Shown: positions 15,730 through 25,135, numbered from the stretch's first letter. The stretch: DNA of 64,000 bases from an uncultured Porphyromonas sp. (GCA_934364985.1 CAKRMU010000005.1:1-64000), one strand, 5' to 3'. Notes: generated by a model not told the origin, from the sequence alone. Numbers and translations are program-made.

Positions 15730-17886
15730 TTATTCCTCGTCCTCTGCCTGATAGCTATTGATAAGCTCTTCTTGGACATCACCAGGTACCAATTCATACG
15801 AAGCGAATGCCATAGTAAAGGAGCCACGACCACCGGTAATCGAGCTTAGTGCAGTGGAGTAATTAGAGAGCTCTTTCAGGGGAACTTTAGCCTTGAGCTC
15901 CTCGTAGTCGGCTTTGCTCTCCATACCCATAATAATACCACGACGCCCTTGCATATCACTCATCACATCGCCCATAAAGTCACCGGGGACATCCACGACA
16001 ACGTCATAAACAGGCTCCAATACTTTAGGAGCGGCATTGCGGAATGCCTCGCTAAAGGCGTTACGACCTGCCAGCATAAATGATACCTCATTGCTATCAA
16101 CCGGGTGCATCTTACCATCATAGACAATGACCCTTACGTCACGAGCATATGAGCCTGTGAGCGGACCTCTCTCCATTCTGCTCATGATACCTTTGAGGAT
16201 GGCTGGCATAAAACGAGCATCAATACTTCCACCTACGATACTATTGACGAAGACCAATTTGCCACCCCAGTCAAGATTGATTTCCTGAGTATCCTTAACG
16301 CTGATCTTAAACTCTTGACCATTAAACTTGTAAACACTCTGCACGGGTTGTCCGTCAACGTATGGCTCTACAATCAGGTGTACCTCACCAAATTGACCTG
16401 CTCCGCCCGACTGCTTTTTGTGGCGATAGTCGGCACGTGCAGCCTTAGTAATCGTCTCACGATAGGGTATTCTTGGCTCTTCAAAAGCGATCTGAATCTT
16501 GTCGTTATTCTCAAGACGCCACTTTAGGGTACGTAAGTGAAACTCTCCCTGGCCCTGCACTATGAGCTGGCGTAGCTCCTTACTTTGCTCTACGATCCAT
16601 GTGGGATCCTCGGCGTGCATACGATATAGAGCCTCCGTCATCTTTTCAGAGTCAGCTTCGTTAACTGCCTTAATCGCCCTCCTGTATTTAGGAGCCGGAT
16701 AGGTCATACTTGGGTAGGTAAAGGTGCAGCCTTTCTCATTAAGGGCATTCCCCACACGGACATCCTTAAGCTTGACTACCGCACCTATGTCGCCAGCCTT
16801 CATCTCACTAACCTTGACACGATTTCCTCCTTGAGGTGCGAAGAATTGCGTAATACGCTCTTTCGACTCGTTTCTATCTACATTAACGAGGTCAACACCC
16901 TCGGTAAGCGTGCCGCTAACAACCTTGAAGTAATCCACCTGACCAATGTGAGGCTCCATAGCACTCTTGAAGAAGTAAAGGCTAAGTGGACCATTGCTAT
17001 CTGGGGCAACCTCCTCACCCTCTTTTGTCATGAAAGGAGGTAGTTTTTCGGTAGTAGGCACGACGTTACCCAAAAATTCGAGTGTACGACGAACGCACAT
17101 ATCCTTGGCGGCACTCACACAGAAGACGGGATACATATCGCGCTGAATCAAACCTTTTCGAATACCTTCGCGCATCTCATCCTCGGTAAGAGTCCCCGCG
17201 TCAAAGAACTTCTCCATCAGCGTTTCATCATTCTCAGCCGCTGCTTCTACCAATGCTTGCTGATACATTTTTGCCTTATCCATTAGCTCGTTTGGGATAT
17301 CCTTGACTTCTGGTTTCCCCCCATCAGGTCCCCATTCATAGAGCTTCATCTTTAGGACATCCACAACTTGGTGAAAATTAGTACCCGTCTGGACCGGGAA
17401 TTGTACGGCAACGACCTTAGTACCATAATGCTCCTGAAGTTGTGTAAAGCTACTATCAAAGTCAGCTTTATCGTGATCCAATTGATTGATGATAAAGATC
17501 ACCGGCTTCTTAAATTTTCGGGTTTGTCTAAACTGGTTTATAGTACCGACCTCAAGACCATACTGAGCATTGACGACCATCAGTGCACAATCTGTCACGT
17601 GCAAGGCACTGACAGCCCCCCCGATAAAGTCGTCAGAGCCTGGGCAGTCTATGAAATTGAGTTTCTTCTCTTGCCACGGTACAGCAAAGATACTGGCAAA
17701 TACGGAGTACCCGTATTCCTTCTCGACAGGAAAGTAATCACTCACTGTATTGCCCGCTTCTACTGTACCGCGGCGCTGGGTAGCACCCGCTTCAAAGAGC
17801 ATCGCCTCGGCAAGTGTGGTTTTACCAGAGCCTGAACTTCCAAGGAGGGCAATGTTCCTAATCTCATTAGTTTCGTACACCTTCAT
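15730..17886 (-). CDS. Elongation factor G-like GTPase (EF-G2 type)
   Basis: The 718-residue protein has the five-domain EF-G layout: GTPase at about 1-275, domain II around 300-390, and a domain IV containing KQSGGAGQFGEVHL and PVDSNEVSF. It differs from canonical EF-G in all G motifs seen: GSSGSGKTT for G1, DCPGSDDF for G3 (normally DTPGHVDF) and NQLD for G4 (normally NKxD). The His that activates water in translational GTPases is Ser here, so hydrolysis may be slow or differently triggered. It is not beside rpsL/rpsG or tuf, as the main fusA usually is. Its role, whether in translocation, recycling or stress, is unknown. Confidence 0.88.
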   Translation of the reverse strand: MKVYETNEIRNIALLGSSGSGKTTLAEAMLFEAGATQRRGTVEAGNTVSDYFPVEKEYGYSVFASIFAVPWQEKKLNFIDCPGSDDFIGGAVSALHVTDCALMVVNAQYGLEVGTINQFRQTRKFKKPVIFIINQLDHDKADFDSSFTQLQEHYGTKVVAVQFPVQTGTNFHQVVDVLKMKLYEWGPDGGKPEVKDIPNELMDKAKMYQQALVEAAAENDETLMEKFFDAGTLTEDEMREGIRKGLIQRDMYPVFCVSAAKDMCVRRTLEFLGNVVPTTEKLPPFMTKEGEEVAPDSNGPLSLYFFKSAMEPHIGQVDYFKVVSGTLTEGVDLVNVDRNESKERITQFFAPQGGNRVKVSEMKAGDIGAVVKLKDVRVGNALNEKGCTFTYPSMTYPAPKYRRAIKAVNEADSEKMTEALYRMHAEDPTWIVEQSKELRQLIVQGQGEFHLRTLKWRLENNDKIQIAFEEPRIPYRETITKAARADYRHKKQSGGAGQFGEVHLIVEPYVDGQPVQSVYKFNGQEFKISVKDTQEINLDWGGKLVFVNSIVGGSIDARFMPAILKGIMSRMERGPLTGSYARDVRVIVYDGKMHPVDSNEVSFMLAGRNAFSEAFRNAAPKVLEPVYDVVVDVPGDFMGDVMSDMQGRRGIIMGMESKADYEELKAKVPLKELSNYSTALSSITGGRGSFTMAFASYELVPGDVQEELINSYQAEDEE

Positions 17887-18065
17887 GATATTGTTCGTTA
17901 GAAATATGTTTTGGTTTGTAATTAATTGCTCTCAATCGTAACCCAAAGCAACGCCAAATGGTCAACATTGCTTTCGTTTGCCAAATTACTGAATAATTAC
18001 GAATTTCACAATACTTTACCCAGAAACTTAATGCCCACTGCCACACATTAGTTGATGATATAGCC

Positions 18066-18158
18066 AAAAACGGATACCTGGAATACGCCAAAGCGAATAC
18101 CTAATATTTGTCCTGACGGATTCCAGGTATTCGTCTCGGCTGATAGCAGGTATCTCGG
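18066..18158. repeat. Dispersed 23-bp-unit element 3 (four units)
   Basis: Units start at 18073, 18096, 18119 and 18142. Cores are ATACCTGGAAT, ATACCTAATAT, ATTCCAGGTAT and ATAGCAGGTAT. Units 1 and 3 are perfect reverse complements over 11 bp. The left end is CAAAAACGGATACC. It lies just past the stop of the YqaA-like gene and upstream of the EF-G-like gene. Confidence 0.88.
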
Positions 18159-18171
18159 GACTATTACTTAA

Positions 18172-18627
18172 CTATGAAAAAAGAGCTGCCACCCAATCAA
18201 ACGCTCCGAGTAGTACAAGATAGCGAAGAAACTTCCCAAAAAGCATCCAAATAGCGACACTCCACGCGTTTGCTCGAAGTAAACCAAGGGCTACAGCAAA
18301 GAAGTCGCCAACGCCTGGCAGAAATACGAAAAATGCCATCCACGACCCCCGACCATGTAGCCACGATACCCACTTATCCACCTTTTCTTGTGGCATCTTA
18401 AGGTACTTGACAATCCACTCTGTCTTCCCCAGCCAGCCCAATAAGTAACAACTCATTCCACCGAGAAAATTACCAATCGTAGCACTTATCAGCACCGGCC
18501 AATAGGAAGCCCCCGCGGCTAATACCCCCAGTACCACAGGTTCGGAGCCAAAAGGGAGTACAGTAGCAGCTAATAAAGCTGCTATAAAGACCCCTATGTA
18601 GCCGTAATTGATGAGTAAATCAATCAT
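18172..18627 (-). CDS. YqaA/DedA-like membrane protein
   Basis: The 151-residue protein has four or five hydrophobic segments. It has GSEPVVLGVLAAG near the N terminus and a second re-entrant-type segment around GRGSWMAFFVFLPGVGDFFAVALG. This is the pattern of the SNARE-associated/DedA group, and its short size fits the YqaA subfamily, inner-membrane proteins thought to help lipid or small-molecule transport. A TTG five codons upstream could also start translation, but ATG at 18627 is preferred. It follows a larger membrane-protein gene after about 30 nt and is probably the last gene of the DPP4-purD transcription unit. Confidence 0.8.
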   Translation of the reverse strand: MIDLLINYGYIGVFIAALLAATVLPFGSEPVVLGVLAAGASYWPVLISATIGNFLGGMSCYLLGWLGKTEWIVKYLKMPQEKVDKWVSWLHGRGSWMAFFVFLPGVGDFFAVALGLLRANAWSVAIWMLFGKFLRYLVLLGAFDWVAALFS

Positions 18628-18655
18628 ACGCTTATTACACAAATTATTCCTATCT

Positions 18656-19537
18656 CTACAGCCATACTCCTAAGCCAATGGTCGTTAGGAGGATACCGAT
18701 TAATGGGAATAACACCCATCGGGAGTGCTTATCGGTGAGCAGATAATCCACCATGGTACTACAGAGGAATAGCGAACCTAAAAGAAAACCAAGGTGATAA
18801 TTTTCAGACCCAAAAACCAAATGAAGAGCCATAAGAATCCAAGCTAATTGCAAGTGAAAACTAATAGCCGCACGGACGCGTATCGTACTCGAATGGTACA
18901 ATTGCCAGATAGCAAACGAACTAATCATCAAATAGATAGCATTGAGAAGCATGATCACCACATCCTTTAGATCGCCCCAATGGATCTCCTTAATGGGGGC
19001 CAACCAACTTGCCCAGTACCCAACAACACCAGACCAGTCGCGACGTGCGAAAGAGATCGTCGCTATTAACAAGATGGTCAAAACTCCTACCAAAAGAGCT
19101 ATGATGTGCTTAATTGTCCCCGATTTTATCCGTCTCAACTTTAGGATAAAATAGGGTATGAGCAAGAGAAATGCTGGATGTATGATGAATAGCAGTCCCA
19201 ACAATAATCCTATATCATAGACAAAAAAAGGCGAACGGCTGTGACTAATAGAGTCGACAATACTATCGGACAGCATCACAATGATTAACAAGGCTATCAA
19301 ACCAATATTTGCCGAATTAAACCCCCATAACATCTGCTCTCCAAAACAGACGAGTGCGAAAAAAAGCCCCCAAAAAGTTGCCTTATACGACCCGTACGAT
19401 AACACACCATGGCGCCTAACGGATAGGACACCGACAATAAGTAATGCCACAAAAAGCCAAGGCGACGATATACACCTCAGCCACCATTCGCCCAAATTTG
19501 GGAGATACGAATCTACGAGAGACGGCTTGGTTATCAT
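18656..19537 (-). CDS. Polytopic membrane protein of unknown function
   Basis: The 293-residue protein has about eight to ten transmembrane helices and no catalytic motif that I recognise. Hydrophobic segments include LFVALLIVGVL, IGLIALLIIVML, DIGLLLGLLFII and HIIALLVGVLTILLIAT. It resembles Bacteroidetes membrane proteins of the DUF6427 type in size and layout, but that link is a guess. It starts 1 nt after the purD stop, so it is translationally linked to purD. The linkage does not prove a role in purine metabolism. Confidence 0.7.
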   Translation of the reverse strand: MITKPSLVDSYLPNLGEWWLRCISSPWLFVALLIVGVLSVRRHGVLSYGSYKATFWGLFFALVCFGEQMLWGFNSANIGLIALLIIVMLSDSIVDSISHSRSPFFVYDIGLLLGLLFIIHPAFLLLIPYFILKLRRIKSGTIKHIIALLVGVLTILLIATISFARRDWSGVVGYWASWLAPIKEIHWGDLKDVVIMLLNAIYLMISSFAIWQLYHSSTIRVRAAISFHLQLAWILMALHLVFGSENYHLGFLLGSLFLCSTMVDYLLTDKHSRWVLFPLIGILLTTIGLGVWL

Positions 19538-19538
19538 C

Positions 19539-20834
19539 CTACATCTTTAGGAGGTCCTGCCCAATATCTCGACGGTAAGTTATCCCTTCAAAATCAATGG
19601 AACCTAATCTATGGTACGCCTTTTGTATAGCTTCCTCAGCAGTTTTACCCAAAGCTGTCACGGCTAGTACCCTACCTCCGGCCGTGACAAGCTCACCTGC
19701 TAAAGTCCGCTTTGTCCCCATATCAAATATCTGAGTGCCCGGCTCTTCATTCGCCTCAAGTACGCCACTGATGACCTTTCCTTTGGCATACGCTTCTGGA
19801 TAACCTCCCGAAACGGCGACCACGGTTGTGGCTATTTCCGAGCTCTCCTTTATGGGTTTTGTTTCACCCAAAGTCTGATCTCGGAGCGAAAGCATAGCAG
19901 GGACAAAATCGCCCTCTATCCGCATCATCACCGCCTCCGTTTCAGGGTCTCCCATTCGGCAATTATACTCTATCACATAAGGATCACCACCCCTATTCAT
20001 CAGACCGAAGAAGATAAATCCGCGATAGTCGATACCCTCATCACGTAGCCCCTGGATCGTAGGCTCTATGATACGCTGTGCCACTTTATCCATAAACCGA
20101 TCATCGACAAAAGGTACTGGCGAAACGGCACCCATACCACCCGTATTCAAGCCTTTATCACCATCGCCTATCCGCTTATAATCCTTAGCTGTTGGGAGTA
20201 TCCGATAGTCCTTACCATCAGTAAGCACAAAGACCGAACACTCTATCCCCTCAAGGTAAGTCTCCACAACGACACTGGCACTTGCGTCACCAAACTTACC
20301 CTCAAGCATGTCCCGCATCGCACTTTCTGCCTCCTCAAGTGTGTTGAGTATCAGCACTCCTTTGCCCGCAGCTAATCCATCCGCCTTAAGGACATACGGA
20401 GGGCACTCCTCCTCTCGTAAATATCTAAGCCCCTCCTCTATGGTATTACTCGTAAAGGTTCGGTACTTCGCCGTCGGGATATTATGTCTTTTCATAAAGG
20501 CTTTAGCAAAGTCTTTGCTCCCCTCGAGTGCCGCACCAGACTTCGTAGGACCCACTATATAGAGATCGCTAAGTGCCGGATCGGCAAGTAGGCAATCCAC
20601 CAATCCGTCGACCAAAGGCACCTCAGGACCCACAACGACGAGCTGAATATCCTTGGCTTTAATTACGGATACGACAGCGGAGAAATTGGAGATATCCACC
20701 TCCACGTTGTGGCATTTATGGAGTGAGCCACCATTACCTGGAGCAAGGAAGATATCTGATATCAGTGGGCTCTGACTTACCTTCCATGCCAAAGCTTCTT
20801 CGCGTCCGCCATTACCTATTATCAGGGCTTTCAT
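19539..20834 (-). CDS. purD: Phosphoribosylamine-glycine ligase
   Basis: The ATP-grasp enzyme joins glycine to phosphoribosylamine, the second step of purine synthesis (EC 6.3.4.13). The 431-residue protein begins MKALIIGNGGREEALAWKV, and has the ATP-grasp segments YVLKADGLAAGKGVLI and FFGLMNRGGDPYVIEYNCRM. It also has the family pattern RMGDPETEAV near residue 295. It lies 8 nt after the DPP4 gene and 1 nt before the membrane protein gene. The length is normal and no frame damage is visible. Confidence 0.97.
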   Translation of the reverse strand: MKALIIGNGGREEALAWKVSQSPLISDIFLAPGNGGSLHKCHNVEVDISNFSAVVSVIKAKDIQLVVVGPEVPLVDGLVDCLLADPALSDLYIVGPTKSGAALEGSKDFAKAFMKRHNIPTAKYRTFTSNTIEEGLRYLREEECPPYVLKADGLAAGKGVLILNTLEEAESAMRDMLEGKFGDASASVVVETYLEGIECSVFVLTDGKDYRILPTAKDYKRIGDGDKGLNTGGMGAVSPVPFVDDRFMDKVAQRIIEPTIQGLRDEGIDYRGFIFFGLMNRGGDPYVIEYNCRMGDPETEAVMMRIEGDFVPAMLSLRDQTLGETKPIKESSEIATTVVAVSGGYPEAYAKGKVISGVLEANEEPGTQIFDMGTKRTLAGELVTAGGRVLAVTALGKTAEEAIQKAYHRLGSIDFEGITYRRDIGQDLLKM

Positions 20835-20842
20835 ATCAATAA

Positions 20843-22972
20843 TTACTTAAGATGGTCATCAAAATATCTGCATATCACACGATGCAAATGTACCCTATCT
20901 TGTCCGCGTACATTGTGCTCATCCATAGGGTAAATCATATAATCCAGCAACACGTTTTTCCGCACTGACGCTTGGAGAAATAGCTGTGAATGCTGCCATA
21001 GGACTACGGGATCCACACCTCCGTGTATCAGCAATAAGCGACCCTTGAGGTCACCTGCACGCTTGATTAAGTTGTTTTTTTCGTACCCCTGAGGGTTTTC
21101 TTGAGGGGTATCCATATAACGCTCGCCGTACATCACTTCATAATATGCCCAATTCATAACCGGACCACCTGCAACGCCGACTTTAAATATTTCAGGGTAG
21201 GAAAGCATAAGATTCGTCGTCATAAATCCCCCAAAGCTCCATCCGTAAACTCCGATACGCTCAGCATCAACATACGGCAAACTACGCACGTAAGATATGG
21301 CAAGAAGTTGATCCTGCATCTCGATAGTCCCTATTTGTCGGTGGGTGATGCTCTCAAAAGGCATCCCCCTATAAGCTGTTCCTCGATTATCGAGTGTGAT
21401 GACCACGTAGCCCTTTTGAGCCATATAGGTATCCCAACCCATTCGTAGACCTCTCCAAGTATCCGTTACAAGTTGTGAGTGAGGACCGCCATACACATAT
21501 AGTACTACGGGATATTTCTTACCTTCCTCGATCCGGGCTGGTCGCGTAAGTTTGTAAAATAATTCTGTGCCATCGCTCGCATAAAGGCTTCCCAATTCGA
21601 CTTCGGGCTTGTAGTAATCCTTCAATGGGTCTTCAGCACTTAGGAGGGTCGTAGTCTTAGGCTCGCCTTCAAGGGAGATGAGGTAATACTCACCGGGGGT
21701 ATTGAGGTTGGAAAAAGCATCGTAGGCAAACGCACCATTTGGAGATACTTCTACGCTGTGCCAACCATCGTCCTTAGTGATACGCTCAATAGCACCGCCA
21801 TCGATAGCTACACGATAGAGGTCTTGACCGATGAGGTAATCTTTATTTGAGACAAAGTAAATCAACCCATGCGTTTCATCAATACAAGCAACCTCCTTTA
21901 CCTCCCATTTACCCGAGGTGATTTGCCGAATCAGCTTACCTTTTGCCGTATAATGGTAAATGTGGTTATAGCCATCCACCCTGCTGACGCGTATAAATGT
22001 GCCATCCTTAAGGAAGCGTATAGGCACCAATGGTTCGATGTATTTATCACTCCTCTCCGTGAGTATAGTACCGAGACATTCGCCATTAGGCACACGATAT
22101 GCTCTAAGATTCGTCACCTCTTGATTACGCTCCACCTCATCTATGTATATAACACGACTATCAGGCGACCACGCAATATTAGTAAAAAATCTATCCTTTG
22201 GGATTCCTGTCTTTAGGTACCATATCCTCCCCTCTTCCGTATCATAAATACCCACCTGTACCTCTTCACTGCGACGTCCGGCCATAGGGTACTTAATCGG
22301 GTCAACGTAAGCAATGCTATCATTGATGCGAACAATAGGGTATGACTCCACCATACTGAGGTCGCTACGATAGAATGCCACATAACGATCGTCCGGGGAA
22401 GGGAAAAGCCCACCCTCAATGCCAAATTCATTTCGATGCACACCAACGCCATAGGTAACATCAAGAGAACCATCCGAAGTTATCATCTCCGGCTCACCTC
22501 CCGGGCGAAGAATAGCCATATTCTTTCCGTCAGAAAGCATCAAGTAACTACCCGAATGAGCAGCTTGAGTATGCGACCAACGCTGGCTGTCAAAGGAATA
22601 CCGCCGAAGCTCACGCTGACCTTTGTAATCCCAAAGGACCCATTCATTGCCCACATTACCGGCTAATACACCCGAGGAGAAATAGGTAAAAGCACCTCTC
22701 CCTCCCACACTATTAAAAGGCAACAGCAACTCCCTATCAGTGCCATTAATCAGATAAATACCATCACTATTATACAACAATAGCCCCTCATCTACCGCAC
22801 CAAGCACACTCAGACTGCGGGGCATCAGCCGAGCGTATTCCCTGGCACCCGGTGTCGCCTGCTCAATAGAGATGTGCTGAAGTTCCTGAGCCCATAGCCC
22901 ACTAAAGCCACACTGAAGCAGGGTAGCTATAGCACAAAGCCACGCCCACTTACTAAAGACATATCTATTCAT
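20843..22972 (-). CDS. dpp4: Dipeptidyl peptidase IV (family S9)
   Basis: This secreted serine peptidase removes X-Pro and X-Ala dipeptides from peptide N termini. The 709-residue protein has a signal peptide ending near LWAQ (about residue 28), so it is probably periplasmic. It has an N-terminal beta-propeller and an alpha/beta-hydrolase domain with Ser579 in GWSFGGFMT, Asp654 in HGGVDPVV and His686 in DEHNVRG. The closest familiar relative is P. gingivalis DPPIV (about 720 residues). It leads the minus-strand unit with purD, an odd pairing of peptide use and purine synthesis. A repeat element lies just upstream of its predicted promoter. Confidence 0.95.
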   Translation of the reverse strand: MNRYVFSKWAWLCAIATLLQCGFSGLWAQELQHISIEQATPGAREYARLMPRSLSVLGAVDEGLLLYNSDGIYLINGTDRELLLPFNSVGGRGAFTYFSSGVLAGNVGNEWVLWDYKGQRELRRYSFDSQRWSHTQAAHSGSYLMLSDGKNMAILRPGGEPEMITSDGSLDVTYGVGVHRNEFGIEGGLFPSPDDRYVAFYRSDLSMVESYPIVRINDSIAYVDPIKYPMAGRRSEEVQVGIYDTEEGRIWYLKTGIPKDRFFTNIAWSPDSRVIYIDEVERNQEVTNLRAYRVPNGECLGTILTERSDKYIEPLVPIRFLKDGTFIRVSRVDGYNHIYHYTAKGKLIRQITSGKWEVKEVACIDETHGLIYFVSNKDYLIGQDLYRVAIDGGAIERITKDDGWHSVEVSPNGAFAYDAFSNLNTPGEYYLISLEGEPKTTTLLSAEDPLKDYYKPEVELGSLYASDGTELFYKLTRPARIEEGKKYPVVLYVYGGPHSQLVTDTWRGLRMGWDTYMAQKGYVVITLDNRGTAYRGMPFESITHRQIGTIEMQDQLLAISYVRSLPYVDAERIGVYGWSFGGFMTTNLMLSYPEIFKVGVAGGPVMNWAYYEVMYGERYMDTPQENPQGYEKNNLIKRAGDLKGRLLLIHGGVDPVVLWQHSQLFLQASVRKNVLLDYMIYPMDEHNVRGQDRVHLHRVICRYFDDHLK

Positions 22973-23015
22973 ACCAAAACGTTATAATGTGTTATTACCC
23001 ACCTCCACCACTCCA

Positions 23016-23023
23016 CAAATGTA
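23016..23023 (-). promoter_or_regulatory. Possible -7 box of the DPP4 gene
   Basis: The minus strand reads TACATTTG, matching TAnnTTTG, 44 nt before the DPP4 start codon. The expected -33 position (about 23043-23050) has no clear TTTG and directly abuts repeat element 4. Confidence 0.4.
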
Positions 23024-23052
23024 CCAAAACTTAAGCTACCATAGCACTAACC

Positions 23053-23147
23053 TAAAACGGATATAGGGAATTCGTATGGACAAATACCTGGAATTTGTAT
23101 GGACGAATTCCAGGTATTCGCTTAGGCTAATACCAAGTATCCGTTTA
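23053..23147. repeat. Dispersed 23-bp-unit element 4 (four units), in a divergent promoter region
   Basis: Units start at 23060, 23083, 23106 and 23129. Cores are ATATAGGGAAT, ATACCTGGAAT, ATTCCAGGTAT and ATACCAAGTAT. Units 2 and 3 are perfect reverse complements over 13 bp. The ends are AAAACGGATA and GTATCCGTTT. It is the only element lying between two divergent genes (DPP4 and DUF4254); the rest of 22973-23296 shows only the possible DPP4 -7 box. Confidence 0.9.
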
Positions 23148-23296
23148 GGGGGGAATGCAAATTACCTTAAAAGCATTGGAGATATCGGGAGAATAGTTGT
23201 TATATAGCAAGGATAACGTTTTTTAGGTGGGTAATCATTGGATTATCGTTATCTTTACGATGTAATTAAGTAAAAACCTAATGAATTATTAGTTAA

Positions 23297-23923
23297 ATGA
23301 AGACCGACTATACGGACTTTTGCAGACGTGCCGTGGCTATCTTTAACGAAGCCATTGAGGATTATCACGTGAGGGATAATGTAGATGCTGAGGTTAATAA
23401 CCCATATACTTTTAAGTCTATTGAGTACTACCTCTACCTGAAATGCTGGATCGACACTGTACAATGGCATATGGAGGATATAATACGTGACCCCGAGATC
23501 GACCCTGCAGAGGCACTTATGATTAAGCGACGCATAGATAGGAGCAACCAAGACCGGACAGACCTCGTGGAGCTTATTGACAGTTACTTCCTCGATCAGT
23601 TCTCACAAGTTAAGGTAGATGCCAATGCGACCATCAATACAGAAAGTCCCGCCTGGGCCATTGACCGCCTAAGCATTCTGCAACTTAAGATATACCACAT
23701 GAGGGTAGAGACAGAGCGTCCGGGGATTAATGAGGAACAACGCCAGGGAGTTAATGCTAAGCTCTCCGTGCTTCTTCAGCAAAATATCGACTTATCATCC
23801 GCCATCACCACACTCCTTGAGGATATGTCCGAAGGGCGTAAGTATATGAAAGTATACAAGCAGATGAAGATGTACAATGACCCTAATCTCAACCCTATCC
23901 TATACGGTAACGCTAAAAAATAA
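23297..23923 (+). CDS. DUF4254 family protein
   Basis: The 208-residue protein is almost wholly helical and soluble, with no signal peptide. It contains RIDRSNQDRTDLVELID and WAIDRLSILQLKIYHM, conserved-looking polar helices that match DUF4254 proteins of Bacteroidetes. Members are typically found next to ADP-heptose:LPS heptosyltransferase-like genes, as here, with a 26-nt gap to the GT9 gene. This suggests a helper role in surface polysaccharide assembly, but no biochemical function is known to me. Confidence 0.82.
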   Translation: MKTDYTDFCRRAVAIFNEAIEDYHVRDNVDAEVNNPYTFKSIEYYLYLKCWIDTVQWHMEDIIRDPEIDPAEALMIKRRIDRSNQDRTDLVELIDSYFLDQFSQVKVDANATINTESPAWAIDRLSILQLKIYHMRVETERPGINEEQRQGVNAKLSVLLQQNIDLSSAITTLLEDMSEGRKYMKVYKQMKMYNDPNLNPILYGNAKK

Positions 23924-23949
23924 ACGCCTTTATCAGGGAGATTAATAAG

Positions 23950-24984
23950 GTGAAACAAGGTAAAACCTACATAATCATTCGCCTGTCCTCTTTAGGCGAT
24001 GTCGCCATGGCGTTGCCTGCGATATACGAAGCGGCAGAGGAGCATCCTCAGGATACATTCTACCTCCTGACGCAACCTTTTATGTGCAAAATGGTCGTAC
24101 ATCCTCCTGCCAATCTCTCTACCATAGCGTTTAGAAAGGACGAAGATGGCTCTTTTGGTCAGCTGATACGTCTATCTCACGAGCTACATAAGCTGTACCC
24201 AAATGCTATTATTGTAGACCTACACGATGTGCTTCGTACCAAATGGCTTCGTACTCTGCTAAAGTCGAAAGGGCACTCAGTCTTCACAATAGACAAACCA
24301 CGGCGAGAAAGACACCAACTATTAGAGAAACGCACAGAGGCAGTTGTCCCAAAGCAACTCTACGTCCCCAGGATGACGGATATCTACGTAGAGACATTAA
24401 CAAGGGCGGGTATTACCATATTGAGCAAGGGCAAGATGGTACTCACGCGTACCGAATGCTCCACCTCCATAAGCATCGGCATCGCTCCCTATGCACAATA
24501 CCGAGGAAAGATGATTACACGCGAACAGACACTCGCCCTTATCGATACCCTTAAAGAGACTTACCCCGATGCCGACCTAATCCTTTATGGTGCAGCTGGG
24601 AGCGAAGCCCGAAGCAATAGAGAACTTGTATCCCTTCGCCCTCAATCCGTTCGCACGACCAGTGCCGAAGGGATTCAAGATGAGATCCATGAGATTGCTC
24701 AGCTCGATTGTATGATCAGCATGGATAGTGCCAATCAGCATATAGCAGCGATGGTGGGGACACCCGTAGTTTCGATTTGGGGGGCAACACATCCTGCGGC
24801 TGGGTTTATGGCATTCCGCACACAAGAAAGCACTTGCATGGGTCTTGATATGCCTTGTCGCCCATGCTCTATTTATGGCAATAAACCTTGCAGCAGAGAC
24901 GACTACGCGTGTCTTGAAGGGCTATCAATCCCCACCATAGTTGACACCGTCTCAAAAATCATAGCCGAAAGGCACACCATATAA
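23950..24984 (+). CDS. Heptosyltransferase-like glycosyltransferase (GT9)
   Basis: The 344-residue protein has the GT9 opening IIIRLSSLGDVAMALPAI and the C-terminal donor-binding stretch DCMISMDSANQHIAAMVGTP followed by VSIWGATHP. It should transfer a sugar, classically ADP-heptose, to the lipopolysaccharide core at the inner face of the cytoplasmic membrane. Four Cys near the C terminus (CMGLDMPCRPC, PCS) are common in this group. Translation starts at a GTG, since the first in-frame ATG would remove the conserved N-terminal loop. It pairs with DUF4254 upstream. Repeat element 5 follows and may end its transcript. Confidence 0.9.
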   Translation: MKQGKTYIIIRLSSLGDVAMALPAIYEAAEEHPQDTFYLLTQPFMCKMVVHPPANLSTIAFRKDEDGSFGQLIRLSHELHKLYPNAIIVDLHDVLRTKWLRTLLKSKGHSVFTIDKPRRERHQLLEKRTEAVVPKQLYVPRMTDIYVETLTRAGITILSKGKMVLTRTECSTSISIGIAPYAQYRGKMITREQTLALIDTLKETYPDADLILYGAAGSEARSNRELVSLRPQSVRTTSAEGIQDEIHEIAQLDCMISMDSANQHIAAMVGTPVVSIWGATHPAAGFMAFRTQESTCMGLDMPCRPCSIYGNKPCSRDDYACLEGLSIPTIVDTVSKIIAERHTI

Positions 24985-25000
24985 TCCCCCATATCTCCGA

Positions 25001-25096
25001 AACTGATACCAAGTATTCGCATCAACGGATATAGGGAATCAGCAAAAACAAATACCCCATATTCGTCATGACGAATATGGGGTATCCATTTTTGCC
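25001..25096. repeat. Dispersed 23-bp-unit element 5 (four units)
   Basis: Units start at 25005, 25028, 25051 and 25074. Cores are ATACCAAGTAT, ATATAGGGAAT, ATACCCCATAT and ATATGGGGTAT. Units 3 and 4 form a long perfect stem through the linker CGTCATGACG, and the CCCC/GGGG change is compensated on both arms. The stem is followed by CCATTTTTG on the plus strand. It lies between the convergent ends of the GT9 gene and purL. Confidence 0.92.
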
Positions 25097-25135
25097 AAGT
25101 TTAATATCTTATCTTTCAGATAGATAATATATCCT

